This document shows, in pieces, positions 1-13,540 of a DNA stretch of 64,000 nt; position 1 is the first letter of the stretch; every line of letters starts with the position of its first letter. The translations under genes and the position numbers were made by a program. Below the pieces are notes generated by a model. That model searched no databases. It was not told the origin of the DNA and was given only the letters and a program-made list of their open reading frames with translations. The DNA comes from Aptenodytes patagonicus (Eukaryota; Chordata; Aves; Sphenisciformes; Spheniscidae): assembly GCF_965638725.1 (NCBI RefSeq), contig NW_027472014.1:558001-622000 (forward strand). Reading direction: 5' to 3'.

Positions 1-2641
1 TACTGCCTGGTTCGTTAAGTAATCGCTCCAATTAAATTTTGTCGTTCCTCATAAATAATATTTCTTTTAGTTATTTACACTCTAACATTTTAATCATTAC
101 TTTACTAAGTGGCATTAACTAGTGCCCATGATGTTTTATTTTAAATTTTTAATTAGTTTTTTACTTTTTTATTTGTTAATATTAAGTAGAGTTGTTTCCC
201 TACAGATATTTCTCCCGATTAGTACTCTATATTCTGCTATTTGTAATTTTATAGTACAAATTTGGAGTAATTACCATCTGTAAAGTTTTAATAGTAGCTA
301 GAGTAGATGAGACACATTATTTACTCCCAAAGACTATGCCAGTAGCTGTTTTTCAAGTTTTTATTCTAAATAGTTTCAGGTAAATAATAGGCAGTAAAAA
401 TTAAAATAACAGAAACCCAGGAATTTGAATTCCCAGGCAAAACAACCGGAGCACCTGGGTGTGACCAGAGGCAGGACGAGCGCTACGGTCCCGCTCGGCC
501 ACTCGACGAGTTTGAGCTTCATCTCCAAAGTTTGAAGCTCCGAGCGCCCGCTCTCCTACAGCTCCGCCACCCCTTTTTTCCAGGAAACCCCAATTCCCAG
601 GGGAACAAACATACGTCTGACAGATACACCGCGATGTCAAATTGTGAGTTGCATGGCTGTGCCATCAACAAGGGCACCTTCCTGTCGCTGCTACGCCCAC
701 AGGAGCATCCGACCAGTGCAGCACTGTCTGCAACCACTAGCCAGGATACTACAAAATCACCCCTAGCAACGCAATACAAATTACTAACAGCAATCAATAA
801 TACAGTGTCAATCAAAGGCAGTGGCAGCAATCAATAACAACAGTCATCAATCATACAGAAACAGTGGATAACAGCAACAACCTTGTAGGTCTGTACCACT
901 GCAGGTTACTATAAACTGATCATTAGTGAAGCCATTTAGCAACAATTTAGCAGCAGAGAAAAGAGATTACTTACATGGAGAGAGAGAGAGAGATAACTGA
1001 GGTCAAGCAAATCAGATTTCAGAAGGGGCCCAACCATCCCAGAGGTTGGGGAGGACAAACAGCGTCACCCCCTGTGCTGTTAACACACCCTCGGTGGTGT
1101 GAATGGGGGCCAGGACATACCATATAAGGCAATGCTTGTCCAATGAGTCATGCCCATGAGTCATCCCTCTCATTATCTCTGCTAGGATAGATAGATAGAA
1201 ATAGGTCTCCTTAAGTAATATTAAAAAAATAATAACAAAAATAAAGTTTCAAGAGTAAAGAACAAGATGGATCCGGAGCAGACCTGGCATCCTGAAAGCC
1301 AGGGAGAGAGAGGAACGTGTTTGCAACCACAGGCGTCCTTCTGCATGACTGCAGCCAACTGATGTCATGCTCAGGTTTCTCTGTAGATCTTGGCAAGGAT
1401 GTTCAGAAGAAAAAGAAACAGAACAAGAACCAGAGAACAAACAGAGTGTGACCTGTGAGCTGAACAGCCAGCTTGATGTAAAACCAGGGAATACTGGCAG
1501 CGATCCGATGAGAGGAGCCGGTGTCGACACCTTTTTGCTTCCTGGTGCTGAGAGAGATTGAGGAAAGGATGTAACTGTAAACTGCTGAAAACTGTAGAAA
1601 TGTGAAGAGAGCATCTGTGGAGAACTTGTCCGCCTGGCCGGCATACTGTCATCGCAGTTATCATTAATGATTGGCATGAGATGATGAAACACTTGGGAAA
1701 TTTCATTAGCGCCACAAGAACTGAGGTGAGATAGAAACACTCAGGACACTGGCTTCACATTTTTTTCATGCCCAGCTCTGAGCTTAAAGCTGAAAGTGAT
1801 ATTTCCTACTGTGCTGCAGCAGAGAAGTTTCCATATTGCTAAACACCAACCACATCTCCAACCCCTGCCTGGAGACAACATTGCCAACTGGCCAAAAACC
1901 TCAAATTATAAAACTCCTGCAGAAATGGGCTTCTCCCTGTTCACGGAAGCTGACAAGGGGAGCAGGCGGTCAGGCAGGAAAGGTGGCCCAGAAGGTGTCC
2001 ACGGAGGGCTGGAGATGGTGGTCAGCCACCACCAGCGCAACAATGAGGGAGTTCTCCATCATGGCCACAAACCAGACTGAGAAAACAAAACCATAAGAGG
2101 GGAATCTCCGTTTCTGGGAGGTTCCCAAATCCTAAAAAGGGTAAACTCAGGGGAAGTTGTTTCATTTTATTTTTCCTCTTTCCTGCACGAGCTCTTCCTG
2201 GTGAGAAGATGAGAAGAAGAGATGAAGTGATAAAATCATGGTTTCTGTGAAGCTTGAGTAAATCCCAGACTTTTAACGTCGGGGCTCTGGGATACACTGC
2301 AGAGCAACAGGGAGATCCCGAGGGGACGTGAGGGTGAATGGTTGCGTTGGGGTGCCCCGAGAGGGCCCAGCTCCCCAGGGGCCATCCTGCCCCTCCCCGC
2401 CTGGGCGGCGGGTCACAGTGGGTCCCTTTGTGACCCCCTGCTATTTGACCCCCCAGCACTGCATATAGCCAGCGCGGCCCCACCCTGCAGTGTCCAGCAG
2501 GACAGTGACAGGACAGGGCAGGAGCGCGGAGCTGGCGAGGAGACCCCCCAAGCGCACCCTGCATCTTTTCCCGGCAGACCCAAGGCGTTTCCCCAAGGCT
2601 TCCCCCTTCCCCATCCCTACTGCCCCCTTACATCCCTCAGG
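1..2641. other. left-edge non-coding DNA, AT-rich then mixed
   Basis: Bases 1-400 are strongly AT-rich with no credible reading frame. Bases 960-1,000 hold a short GA repeat and about 1,185-1,200 a GATA repeat. Around 1,040-1,150 there is a stretch with a TATA-like catataagg that could be part of an old LTR, but I cannot assign a family. Open frames here are short and look like chance frames. From about 2,340 the DNA turns GC-rich and contains a TATA-like gcatatag at about 2,461 and a possible splice acceptor (cccggcag) ending at 2,577, consistent with the promoter and 5' UTR of the MROH-type gene that follows; this last point is inference. Confidence 0.5.
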
Positions 2642-5600
2642 ATGGCAGAGAGGAGACCCCTTAGCCACCCCAGGGTGACCTGGGAGGAGGTGGGGGCTCC
2701 CCAGGAGAGCAGGTCTCCACCAGAGCCCCATGAGGTGTGTGTGGTCCAGCCGGTGCAGGCAGGTGAGCGAGGGGCTCCAGCATCGCATCCTCCAGCCCTG
2801 AGACCCCCCCAGGGAGACTGCGCCTGGGGAGTGGGCATGGGGACGAAGGGCAGAGCTCCTTCCTCTGCCCGCTCCTGCCTGCAGCTCCGCTCTACAGCCC
2901 TCCCTGCTCTCCTCCGTTGCTAGATGCCAGCTGGCTAGCTGTGTATGAAGAGGAACAGGAAACAGTGGACTTCATCCAGGCTTTTTTCGAGAGCTCAGAA
3001 AAGGTAACCGTGGCTATTTCTATTGCTGCTGTGCCAGTGTCTCCTGATGGGACCCACTGGCTATGCTGCCTGCTGCTAGGGGCGCTGCTGGCTGGGCAGA
3101 GCTGCTCTCCCGCATGGCTTTGCACCCCCAGTACTCTGGTCCCGCTGGCCATGTCTCGCCCTCTCACACTCCCCCTTTGTCTCTCTGTCCCCTGGCTGCC
3201 AGGAAGAGACCGAGAAGATGCGGTTCCTCGAGTGCATCTGCACCCTCTGCAGAGCTGCCAGGCACAAGGGCTTGTTGCAGGGCCTGGATGTCTTCTGCCA
3301 CAGATTTGAGCTGGCCGAGAGCATCAAGGTGAGGGGACACCCGGAGGGTCTGGGGAAGGGGGCAGGGTCCCCGGTCACTGGCACATGGCAAGGACAGCAT
3401 TTGGACAGGAGCAAACATACGTGGACACCCCAAGGGGACTCAAGTGCTGCTGAGAAGGCCTGCCAGCAAAGACCCCAGCACCCAGGGCGGCAGGGACCAC
3501 ATTGGGTCTGCTGGCACTGGGTGCTGGTGGCTGCCAGGTCCTTTATCCCGATTGTGCTCTGCAGGCACTGCTGGAAGAGGAGCCCAGGGACCACCTGCAC
3601 ACGGCAGTGCGGCAGCTTGCCATGGATGCCATCGCTGCCTTGAGGTACCTGCCCATCCCTCCTGGGCACCCCTGCCCCAGAGGACCATGTCCACCTGTCC
3701 GAGGCCTCGAGGCACGCTCCCAGCACCAGTGTCCGACAGACCCCTCTCTCTCTTTTTGCAGCTCAGTGGAGACAGTGCTGGAGGGCCAAAAGAAAAGCCT
3801 CATACATGCCTGCTTCACCAGTGTCTTCTTGCTTCCTCCAGAAGAGGACATGCAGGGCCTGGATGCTTCTCTCTACTTCCAGGTAAGTGCTGGGTGAGCC
3901 CCCAGTCCCTCTGGGCTGCTCCCTGGCTGCCCCGTGCCAGGAGATGACTGGAGATCCAAGGCAGGTCAGGGTCTTGGTTTTGCTTTCCCACCTTCATCCC
4001 TTCGTCCCCTTCCCATGGGCCTGGCCACGTCCAGGCTTGTCTGCCCCGAGGCCTTCCCCAGGCACCGCGAGGCAGCACAGGTGTCCTCCTTGGTGCTGGG
4101 AGTCCAGATCCATCTCCTGGGGATGAGAGGGCCTGCCGAAAGATGCCACCACCCTTCGTCCTCCTTGCAGACCCTGGATGCCATGGACAGCATGCTACGC
4201 GTGTTGGTGTTCAGCTCTCCTGCCTCTGGCCTCAGCGAGGAGCTGCAGACTATCTTGAAGGTCTGGCATTTGCAAAGAGCAGGGTTGGCAGGGGCTGTTC
4301 ATCACCCTGGAGGTGATGCGGGTGTCCATCACACCTGCAGTGCCACGCAGGGTGCCCACCTCCCTTGGGGGAGCTGGGGGCTGCCCACTGTGCTCTTCTG
4401 GAGCCCGGTGTCCCCTGGCTGCAGTCAAAGTCCCTTTCCCCTCCGCAGACTTTCCCAAGTCATAGGAGGAATTTGGCCCCTCTCCTTTGGTACCACAGCG
4501 GTGGCAGCTGGTGCTGCTGTCCCCCCACTTCCCAGTCTCCCCTGCTTTCCTCCCCAGACCCAAATGGGGCAGAGACCCACTGGGACCTGCCCGTCCCGCA
4601 CGGGGAGCCCAGCTCTGAAGCTCTCTTCTCCTGGCTTCCTAGGGGGCCATACTCCTGAGCCTGGACTGTGTGAGTCTAGCCGGGAGTTCAGCAGTGCTGC
4701 TTCTGCTGGAGTGGGTGTCAGTTCACAGGGCAGATCGGCAGCTTCTCTCCTCTCCTCTCCTCTCCTCCCAGATGCTGCTGACTTTCACCAACTCCAAAAG
4801 TGCAGCTGTGCACGCAAGGGCCTTGAGGAGGATTCAGAAGCTGAGCCATTTCTTGGCCAGATGTTCCTCACTGGAGGTAAGGAGCCAGGCAGCCTCCAGC
4901 CAGGACATGTCCCCTTTCCTGTGCACCGGAACAGCCTGCAGCTCAGGGTTCCTGCCAGGCACTGGGGCACTCAGCAAGGCTCTGCCCTGAAGCGAGGGTC
5001 TTGGTCGTATGGGCTCCTCTCCCCAGTCCCCTCTCTGCCAGGAGCCAGAGCTGCACCCAGCAGGGCCCTGCAAAGCTCTGACCCACCTGAGATCCAGCCC
5101 TGGGCCCACTTGGGTTCAGGGCTTCAGCCCCACCTGCCTTGCCTCAGCCCTTCTGCTGTTCTGCTTCCCTCCCCCAGGCCTGGCAAGATGAGTTCAGCTG
5201 TGGCTGCTACAGAGAGATCCAGATCCCCATCCTGGGACAGCTGCTGGGATGTCTCATCCTTCTCAGCTCTTGCAAGGAAGAAGAGAGCAGCCACGTGGCT
5301 TCGGATGCTCTTTATTCCATCTACAGATTCATCTGTCAGCGAGAAAGTAAGAGGAGCTGTGTCGTGGGCTGCGTCCCTCCACACACAGACATCTGCTCAT
5401 ATGTCCGCTCATTTTCCTGAGCATTGTGATGGACCATTCTTGTGCTTGCTGGAGGCTCTCTGTGAAAGTCTGCCAGCTTCCCTGACCTCCCTGGCCCTTC
5501 GCAGCTGCTTCCTATAGGATCCCAGCTATCATTTTCCTGCAGAGGCGGAGTGCTTACCTGAAGTTCAGGATCCACTCTCTGCTGCTCTCCTTCCTCGTTC

Positions 5601-8600
5601 CTTTCAGGATCTTGAGCCCCACTGTTTCGTGGTCCCCACAGCCACAGATACCATTGATTACCACATCCTGAAACCAATTCTTCCCTCTCCTTGAACAACA
5701 GATCAGGCTGGGCATCACCCCGGCTAGTCCCTCCAATGCCTGTAGCAGGAAGCTGTCCCTGATGCCCTCCAGAAATCTCCTTGACCACTTGCATCCTGCC
5801 GTCTTGCAATCAGGGCACGTGACAGAGAGACCTCCCCGAGTGCTTTCAGGAAGACTTCATCCACTTCCTCTCCCCCACACGGGAGGCTGTAACACGCTGC
5901 CACCGCCATGCCACCAGCACCGCCTCTCTGCTGCTCCTGACCCACATGCTCTCTCCCAGACTGTTGATTGTCCCCCATGCTCTCCTTCCACTTTCCCAGG
6001 CCCTGAGCATTTGCATACATACACTTGAGGCAGGTGCCTCTCATCCGTCTCCATCATTCCTGAGGTCCCTCTTGTTCCCTTTGCTTTACACTCCTGCCCA
6101 CCACCTCCTCCCCTGCCTGTGGGTTGTAACCCCCCTCCTCAGCCATTCATAACCTAAAGCTCTTTTCAGCGTTTGGTAAGCTTGTTGGCAAAGATGCTAC
6201 GTCCTACCAACTGCTCTGTGTTTCTCCCTCCCCTTTTAGGTAGGACGCTGTCAGAGGACAATCCAGAGCATCAACAGGTCCAAAGGGAATGGGAAGCTGA
6301 GAGCACCTCCTCGTGTTCTTTGCTCTACAAAGCGAGCACCCTGACCATGGTAATGAGTTCCTCCCTTGCTGAGACACATTCAGCAGGAGACTTGTCTGAG
6401 CAAAGGGACCCAGAATCAGCGGGGCTGGCATGGCCTCACTGTCCCTGGTGAGAGGGTTCCTGCTGTCCCCGAGCAGGGACTATCCGAGGGCCGCACTCCA
6501 GTGTCCCAGCAGCAGCTCCAGCCCTCCTGGCCACCAGCAAGCTCTGGTTCTCTATAGGGCCAAGCAGCACCATGAGGGCAGTCATGTGACGTGTCTTCCC
6601 TCCCTCCCTTCCTTCCTCCCTCCCATAGGCATGCAAAAATTACCTCTGGCCTTCTGAGAAGACAGACATCGTCCTCACAGCCATTGAAGCCCTGAGAGAC
6701 TCCAGCATCTACGACAAGCAGGTGGCCAGCAGCGTGCTGAACATGACCATGGGAGAACCTGCCTTCTGGCTGACAGATGTAAGCAGGCTCTGGCTGGATT
6801 GCCTGGCCCTTGAGCCCTTTCAAGCCTTGGGCCTTGCCCTGCCTTTGCCCTGCCTGTCCCTGCCTTTGCCCTGCCTTGCCTTGCATCAGGCACCTAAAGC
6901 CATTTTAAGCCACCAGAGAGGGATGGGAAGTTTCAGTGGTGGCAGCTGAGGAAATGGCTGCACTCCAGTGGCAGCACCATCCTCACCTGTGTCCCCTCCA
7001 GGTGCCAAGCATCGTGGGGTGCATCCATGAAAGCCTGGAGTACACCAGCACGGTGTCAGCCCGGGCGAGCCTGGATGCCCTACTTATCCTGCTGGCCTGC
7101 GAGTACCCGAGGGAACTGGTCTTCAGCATGTTGATCCGCGTTCCACTGTGTGACAGGTATCAGCCCCGACAGCCCCAAGGGCTTGTTCCCTGTGGGGAGA
7201 GGGGCTCAGAGACTCTCTGGCTGCCAGACCCACGGAAAACTGCAGGACGTCCCTGAGGAGCAGGGCCCTCCATCCCACCACACTTTCCAGCCCTGGTGGG
7301 TCATCCAGGCCTGCAGCAGCCAAAGCCGGCCAAGCCAGAGCCCAGAGCCACCATGCTCTTCCCTGCCTCACAGGGAACACCACCTCAGCTCTCTCCTGCT
7401 TGCCCCCACACGAGCGGGGTGGGCAGGGCCTGGGCTGCGAGACAGCCCGGGAGTGGTCAGGCTAGCCTGGGCACAGTGCCGTGGCCGAGGCAGCCGCGCT
7501 GACGAAATGCTCTGTGCTTGGCAGCACCGCCCTGGCCATGTGGGAGCTGATGTTTTTCCAGAACAAGATACCGACTGAGTTCTCGACTGAGCTGATGAAG
7601 ATTGTTAAGTCGCGGAAACGGCGGCACTGCAAGCTGATAAGCGCTGCCGTGTTGCATGCCTGCAACATACAGGAGGCGGTAAGTGACCAGACCTGGGCTT
7701 GCTCACCCTCGGGGATGTGCATGGCCGGGGACAGGAGACACTCATCACCACCCATGTGTCCTGCCTCCTTTGTGCCAGCTCTTGCTCTCCAGTCACTCCT
7801 CGGAGGCGTGAGAGCAAGAGGCTGCCAATGGTCAGAGGACAGGAGGAGCCGGCAAAGACACTGTGCCGTCCTCCATGGTCAGGGCTGCCCCCAGGATGGG
7901 CTGCCTGGCCCCAGTGCCCTTGCCCTGAGCTGCCAGTGGGAAGCAGGAGCCCCGCAGGCTCTGCCCGTCTCTCACCGCTATCTTTATTTCAGGTGAAAGA
8001 CTGCACCAATGCTCAACAGCCGAGTTTTTACTCCCTGACACTCCTCCAGGAGTACCTGAAGTGTCCAAATCCAGGGTTTCTCTCGCTGGTGCTCATGGGT
8101 CTCATCACCGCCTCGGAGAGACCTGAGACGGTGAGCAAGGATCCGAGTTGAGCCACGTTGGCCAACGCAGTGGCTTGGCCTTGGCTGGCAGTCAGGAGCT
8201 GGGATGACGGCTCCCAACACCCTCCCTGCCATGGACGGGGCTGGTGGGTGCCTGGGGTAGCTTTCCAGGCCTGGAGGGTTACCAACCCATCTGCCCCTTT
8301 GGGCTGGTCAGAAAAGGGGGTGGCTAAGCAGGGGACAGGAAGTCTTTGCTTTCCTGCCCCCCCTGCCCTACCCCTGCTCTCCCGCATACCATGGCCACCA
8401 CCAGCCAGGAGGCTGCTACAGCGATTCCTGGGCCAGGAGCTGGAGGGGAGGCTGGTGCTCAGTGACCAGAGCATGTTTGCCAGGGTGGTCTTTGACCGCT
8501 TCTCAAAGAGGAAATACTGTGCTTCATCTAGGCAAGACAAATTCACGTCCTGCTGCCTGATGTTGTGGAGACCCTGCAGGATGCCAACAAAGACATCAGG

Positions 8601-11002
8601 ATGAAGGCCCTGCTGGTCTTCCGAAACGTGGTGTGTCATATGAAGAGGAAGAAGGCCAGCTGCATCGCTCTCCAACTCTCAGAGAAGCTCCTGCCACTCT
8701 TTGATGATGTAAGGCTGCTGCGGGAGCCTAGGCCCTGCAGATGGATGCTCGTCCATGACAGCTGCCCTTCAGCCCAGCCCTCTGGTCAGGACATTCTCCC
8801 CTCCTTAATCCCTCGAGGGATGTCTTCTGGGCTCTTCAGCCCACCACAGCTTCTCCCCAACAGCTTGATGCCTCCAGGCGACTTGAGACCCCTGTACTGG
8901 AGCCCAGCCTGGCCCCCGTGCAAAGCATCTGCAGGCCAAGAGCTGCTCTCCAAGCCCCAAGGGCTTCCCCAGCTGTGTTGCCATGCAGCTGTGTGCAGGA
9001 TCTGACCCCAGAGCATCTCCCCTCCCATCGGCCATGCTAACACCCTTGCTTATCCTGTCCTCCTCCCTACCAGGAGTGCAGCCAGCTGCGAGAGCTCGCC
9101 ATCCACCTCTTCAAAGACCTGATGAAGGCTGTGGTGTGCTGCCACAAGAAGAGGATGAAGACTAAAGTGTGGAGGGTGCTGGTCCCGCTCTTCTTCCACA
9201 TGAGTGACCAGACCCAGAGCGTGGCCAAGGTGCAGATTTCAGAGCTGGCCAGTGATATGGGGAAGGGCGTGATGACACCACGGGGGTGGCCTAGGTGTCA
9301 TGGGCAAGGGCTGCTGGCAGCTGGCATGGACATTTCCCAGAGCTGCCCTACCTGGTCCAGCAGGTCTTGGCAGCAGCAGCCCGTGGCCACTGAGGCCTGA
9401 ACACACCCTAAGGGCTTCCCAGATTTCCCTGCAGGTGTTGGAGACCAGGCCTTTGAGCCCCAACCCCTGCCTCCCCAGGGTTGTGCCTAAGAGTACCCCA
9501 GATGTTTAGGCCAGGACATGTCCCAGCTCCCTAAGGGCAGGATCACCCCAGGGCTCAGAGCACTGCCCACCTGGAACTGGGGCAGCCCTGGCTGAGGAGC
9601 CAAGAGTCCCGTTGGGGATGCCATGGGAGGTGCTGCTGGCTCTGTCCTGCCCCGGTGTCTCTGAGACTGTGGTCCTCACTGCCTACAGCCATGGGCCCAC
9701 AGCTCTTGAGAATCTCTGTTCTGCTGGCCAGCAGCATGAGATACCTGAGGTGGTGGCTGGGAACAGCTGGCAGTCTGGCCAAGAGGAGAGGGACACCAGG
9801 TCTCCTTCCCCAGGCCGCGGTGCCATCTCCCATCCTCTGTTGCTCTGCAGGTCTCTAGGAAAGCCCTCCTTGCCGTGGCGGAGATCCTGGAGTGGGAAGA
9901 GCTCAAGCACCTGATCCAGACGCAGCAGACATGGAGGATCGGAGAGTGCTTGGTGAGGACTACCCCCAAGCCCGAGGGCCCATAACCCAGAGCTGCATCG
10001 TCCTTCCCTGCCCTCGAGCACAGGGGCCCTAAGGGCTCTTCTCCAGGGCTTTCTCCCCTCCTGGCTCCCAAGGGTGTTGAAGGAGACCCCAGCCCATCTG
10101 GGCCCTGGGCAGATGGACAGAGAGGTCTCAAGACTCCTAGACCCGCCTCTGCCTGCGTGTGTCTCTGGATCTCAGGCACATAAGGGCTCCTGGCTGGGAG
10201 ATGGGAAGGGCCTGGGTGGGAAGGGGGTCGTTGGGAGGAGGGACTGGTCCGGCAGACTGGGGAGGGTCCGTTCCAGCCACATGCCCTTGTGCTCTCTGCA
10301 GCTGGTGAAGGACAGGAGGAGGGTTGAAGACTACCTGCATCAGAGCATGCCATACCTGAAGGACGCTCAGGCCACCTTGCAAGAGATGGCCATCAGGTTC
10401 ATCGGTGAGCCACAGCCCCCGGGGTCCCTCTTCTGGCAGCCTGGCCCCCATCCCCACCACTGTGCTGGCAGCGAGGGGCAGCTGGGGACATGCTGGGGAG
10501 CGGGAGGTCTGATAGAGCTCTCTGCTCAGGGCTTGCGGCGCGGCACTCCAGGAACCAAAGCAAGGAGAAGCTGAGTGAGATCTGCCACGGTGAGTATGGC
10601 CGGGGCTGGTGGGGCAGGGGACAGAGCCTGGGCAGGGTGCTGCCTTGCCTTGCCCTGCACCAGGGAAACGCTTCCAGGGCAGAGGAGCATCTCGGGAGCA
10701 TCTGAGGCATTCCTGGCCAGCAGCTTCCAGCTCATCCATTGGTCCCACCTGCTCCTCCTGGCCAGGGAAAGAGACGGGTGGGGCTGGTATGGTCTGGAGG
10801 GGATGCCTGAGGGTCTCTGCAGATGGAGGGGGGGTTCATCTCGGCTCTGTTTCCTTTTGCCGCAGCCCTTCAGGCCGTGGAGGAAGACAGCGAACCCTCC
10901 ATCTGCTCCCTGGCAGCTCAGACGATACTGATCCTGACATCTCCAAGGGCACAGCACTCATCAGTGTGGTCCCTGCGGGTGCTGTGCTGCTGGCCCTGCT
11001 GA
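2642..11002 (+). CDS. maestro heat-like repeat (MROH) family protein, 19 coding exons
   Basis: Predicted 777-residue alpha-helical HEAT-repeat protein of the maestro family, which is amplified in birds; no biochemical role is established for this branch. I read 19 exons with GT/AG borders and matching phases: 2642-2762, 2924-3003, 3203-3328, 3565-3644, 3762-3882, 4171-4260, 4772-4876, 5178-5346, 6240-6349, 6629-6778, 7002-7156, 7525-7678, 7993-8130, 8532-8708, 9074-9229, 9851-9952, 10302-10404, 10530-10589, 10866-11002. Their summed length is a multiple of three and no internal stop appears, which supports an intact gene. Family-typical segments include LVPLFFHMSDQTQSVAK near the end of exon 15 and YLHQSMPYLKDAQATLQ in exon 17. 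The start is the first ATG (2642) of the frame that splices cleanly into exon 2; upstream coding exons cannot be excluded. Stop TGA is at 11,000-11,002, followed by ATTAAA. Gene-family identity is confident, the exact paralogue is not. Confidence 0.85.
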
Positions 11003-11047
11003 ACCAGGCAGAGGTGCATCTCTCCTGGGGAAGAATGGATGTATTTG

Positions 11048-11053
11048 ATTAAA
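11048..11053 (+). terminator. polyadenylation signal of the MROH-type gene
   Basis: ATTAAA, a common variant polyadenylation hexamer, lies 46 bases after the stop codon of the HEAT-repeat gene. Its position fits a short 3' UTR. No other candidate hexamer is closer. Confidence 0.6.
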
Positions 11054-11059
11054 GCTACT

Positions 11060-13200
11060 ACAACAAGCTCAGTCTCGTGGTGTCCTTCCTTCAGACGGGG
11101 AGCACCCCCAGCGTGCCGAGCAGACAGTGTCATTCCTGGCCTCTACTGCCAGGAGGGAGGACGTCAAATCCCGAGCATTAGAAAGCTCCTCACCACCCTT
11201 GGCCAGCAGCTCCCTGCTCTGGGGCCAAGCCCAGGCTGTCACCTCGGGGTCCTGGAGGAACCTCTGCTGTGCCAGGGCTGGGCTGGAGGTCCCCTCTCCC
11301 AGCATGCCCTGGGGTGAGGGACTACCTCTTCCAGACCAAAGCTCTGAAGAGGAAAAGTTTGGACCGTAGGGATGTTCCTGGTGGGTCATTCCCACACTGC
11401 CCGTCATCCAACTCTGCCTCCCTGGGATCAGAAGGCAGACGATGTGAGGGCTCCTACCATTCCCTTTGGCCAAAAAACCAGCCACCCTACTCAGGCCTTT
11501 GTCAACCTGTCCATTGGACTTGAGTAACAATCAACGTGAGCAACTTCACCATCAGATGTCATGAAGCCAAAACCACCGTGAGGGACTCTGTCGTCTTTTC
11601 AAGCAGCGTAAGCTGTCACCAGAAGGCAGCTGATGTACTTGAGGTGTCTTGGACATGTGACTCATCCCAACAAAACACAGCAAGAAGCTCCATGAGAGTC
11701 AGTGAGCAGAGGGCACCTATGACCTGGAGAACTTTGTGAGCCAGTGGAAAAGGAGAACCACATCCGCCTCTCCGTCTTCCCCTTCTCCTGTTTGGGTTGC
11801 TTCAGAGTAGCACAAGCTGTCAAAAGACCAGCCAGAAATGTGAGAATAGGAGGTCCCGCTTAGGAGTATGGAGCCAATGGCTCCCATGTTAATGAAAGGG
11901 GTTATCATCGTGGTCATGATGTGCTCCACAGCTGACAGCTCATGAGAACTGCAGCTCTCCTCACAGCTGAACCATCGAGATGGGCTCTCCCGTTGAGTTT
12001 CTCCAGTGAGCACTAGCTGAGGAGCACATGCTGTTGACACCCTGACCCCGTGCAAAGCCCACGTGGCTTCTCTACATACACAGCCAGGCATGAACAGCAG
12101 AAGAACCTGAAGTGCCTGAGGAAGCCAGCTTCAGAAAGTTAGTCTCACCTCTACAGATCAGGTCACAGCTTAAAGGCGTGACAAAAATTGTGTCAACCAG
12201 CCCCTTCACTGGAGAGAATCTGCCTGTGGTCACGTCCCCTCACAGGGAACACATCCAAGCAGCACTCCCTTCTCCCATCATTAGAAGGGCAGCATCATTA
12301 TGGAAGAAACGCTGTGTGCTGGTTTGAGAGAGAGAGATCAGAAAAGCAGATGTAGCACATCTCTCATGGTCTGTCTCATACTTAGTTTCATTGCCCTTTG
12401 TCCGTCGTTCTTGAAAAACATTTTCATTGTCTTCCGTAGAATAGTCCTGTGCGAACTCAACTCCGCTTTGATCCATGTTAAGGCGTGTTTTCCCAGAAAC
12501 TCTTCTTCACCGCGCTCTGCTTCATCTTGGTCTTCTTCTGGAACTGGATTCTCTTGATCACATTGAAATCTCCTCCTCTTGGTTATGCTGCCTGGCTAAC
12601 TTTTCTTTAACACCTCTACAAAGAGCTATCAGGAAAAGGGATGAGATGACACAGACAGTTCTTCCTTCAAAATCCAGCGTCCCTGTCTCACTTGATTTAC
12701 ATGGGAAATGACCAAAGGAGCGGAAGTCCCCTTGAGTCTCTCCCCATGTACATCCAGAGAAAGAACTGCAAGCTAATGGTGTCCATTTGCTCTTAGATTT
12801 TAAAAAGCCAACTCCGCTATTTTGTTCACAAAGCAGCCTGCTTCCTGAGTTTCGGAGCACAAAGTTCTTAAATAGGAAGCATTGCTACGAAGCTGAGTTA
12901 GGAGGTAAAGTTGCTCACCGCCTTATTACATACACAAATGCTTTCTGAGTCAGCTAACATTGTTTAAAACAAACTTCATGGTTTTACCTTCCACCGTTCA
13001 TTGTCTTGGTGGAAAATAGCAGACAGGAGGAGGGAGGAAGGGAGCTGGGGAGGGGGCCCAGCCGCCCTGTGCAGCTCCAGGAGGGCCGAGAGGTGTAACA
13101 CGGCCGCCCCTGCACCACGGCCCTGGGTGAGGGGAGCGTGGCCCCTGCTGCACACAGCCCTATGGGGGTGGGGCGGCCTCTGCTGCACGCGTCCCCGTGA
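11060..13200. other. intergenic DNA without a recognisable gene
   Basis: No exon with matching splice sites and recognisable protein was found on either strand. Open frames are short (under about 125 codons) and show no family motif. Composition is ordinary. An unrecognised old repeat could be present at about 12,100-12,900. Confidence 0.5.
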
Positions 13201-13221
13201 GGAGAGTTTGGGGCCTGGCTG

Positions 13222-13540
13222 GGGACCTGTGGGTCTGTAGGGGAGAGGGAACCTGGGACCTGGGCAGGCCAGGGGGGACTGAGGGGGTCTGGGGGGGCTC
13301 TGGGCTGCCTGGGGGGAACTGAGGGTGTTGGGGGCCTGGGGGGAAATCAGGGGGTCAAAGGCGGCCTGGGGGGACTGAGGAGGTCAGGGGTGTCAGGGGG
13401 CCGACCGGGGCGGGGTGTGGGGAGTCTGGGGGGAACTAAGGGCATCAGAGGGTCTGGGAGTAGCTGAGGAGGATAAGGATGTCTGGGGGAGCTGATGGGG
13501 TCTGGGGTAGAACTGAGGGGTTCAGGGCTGTTTTGGGGTG
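13222..13540 (+). repeat. G-rich degenerate minisatellite
   Basis: The plus strand repeats a degenerate unit built around ggggggactgagggg and ggtctggggg, with many runs of four to seven G. The array is suitable for G-quadruplex formation on the plus strand. It ends at about 13,540 where the sequence becomes C/T-rich. No coding role is suggested. Confidence 0.7.

Noticed and set aside
4643..4669. Possible 27-base micro-exon in the MROH-type gene
   Set aside because: It has AG/GT borders, but neighbouring exons join in phase without it and the family shows no insertion there.
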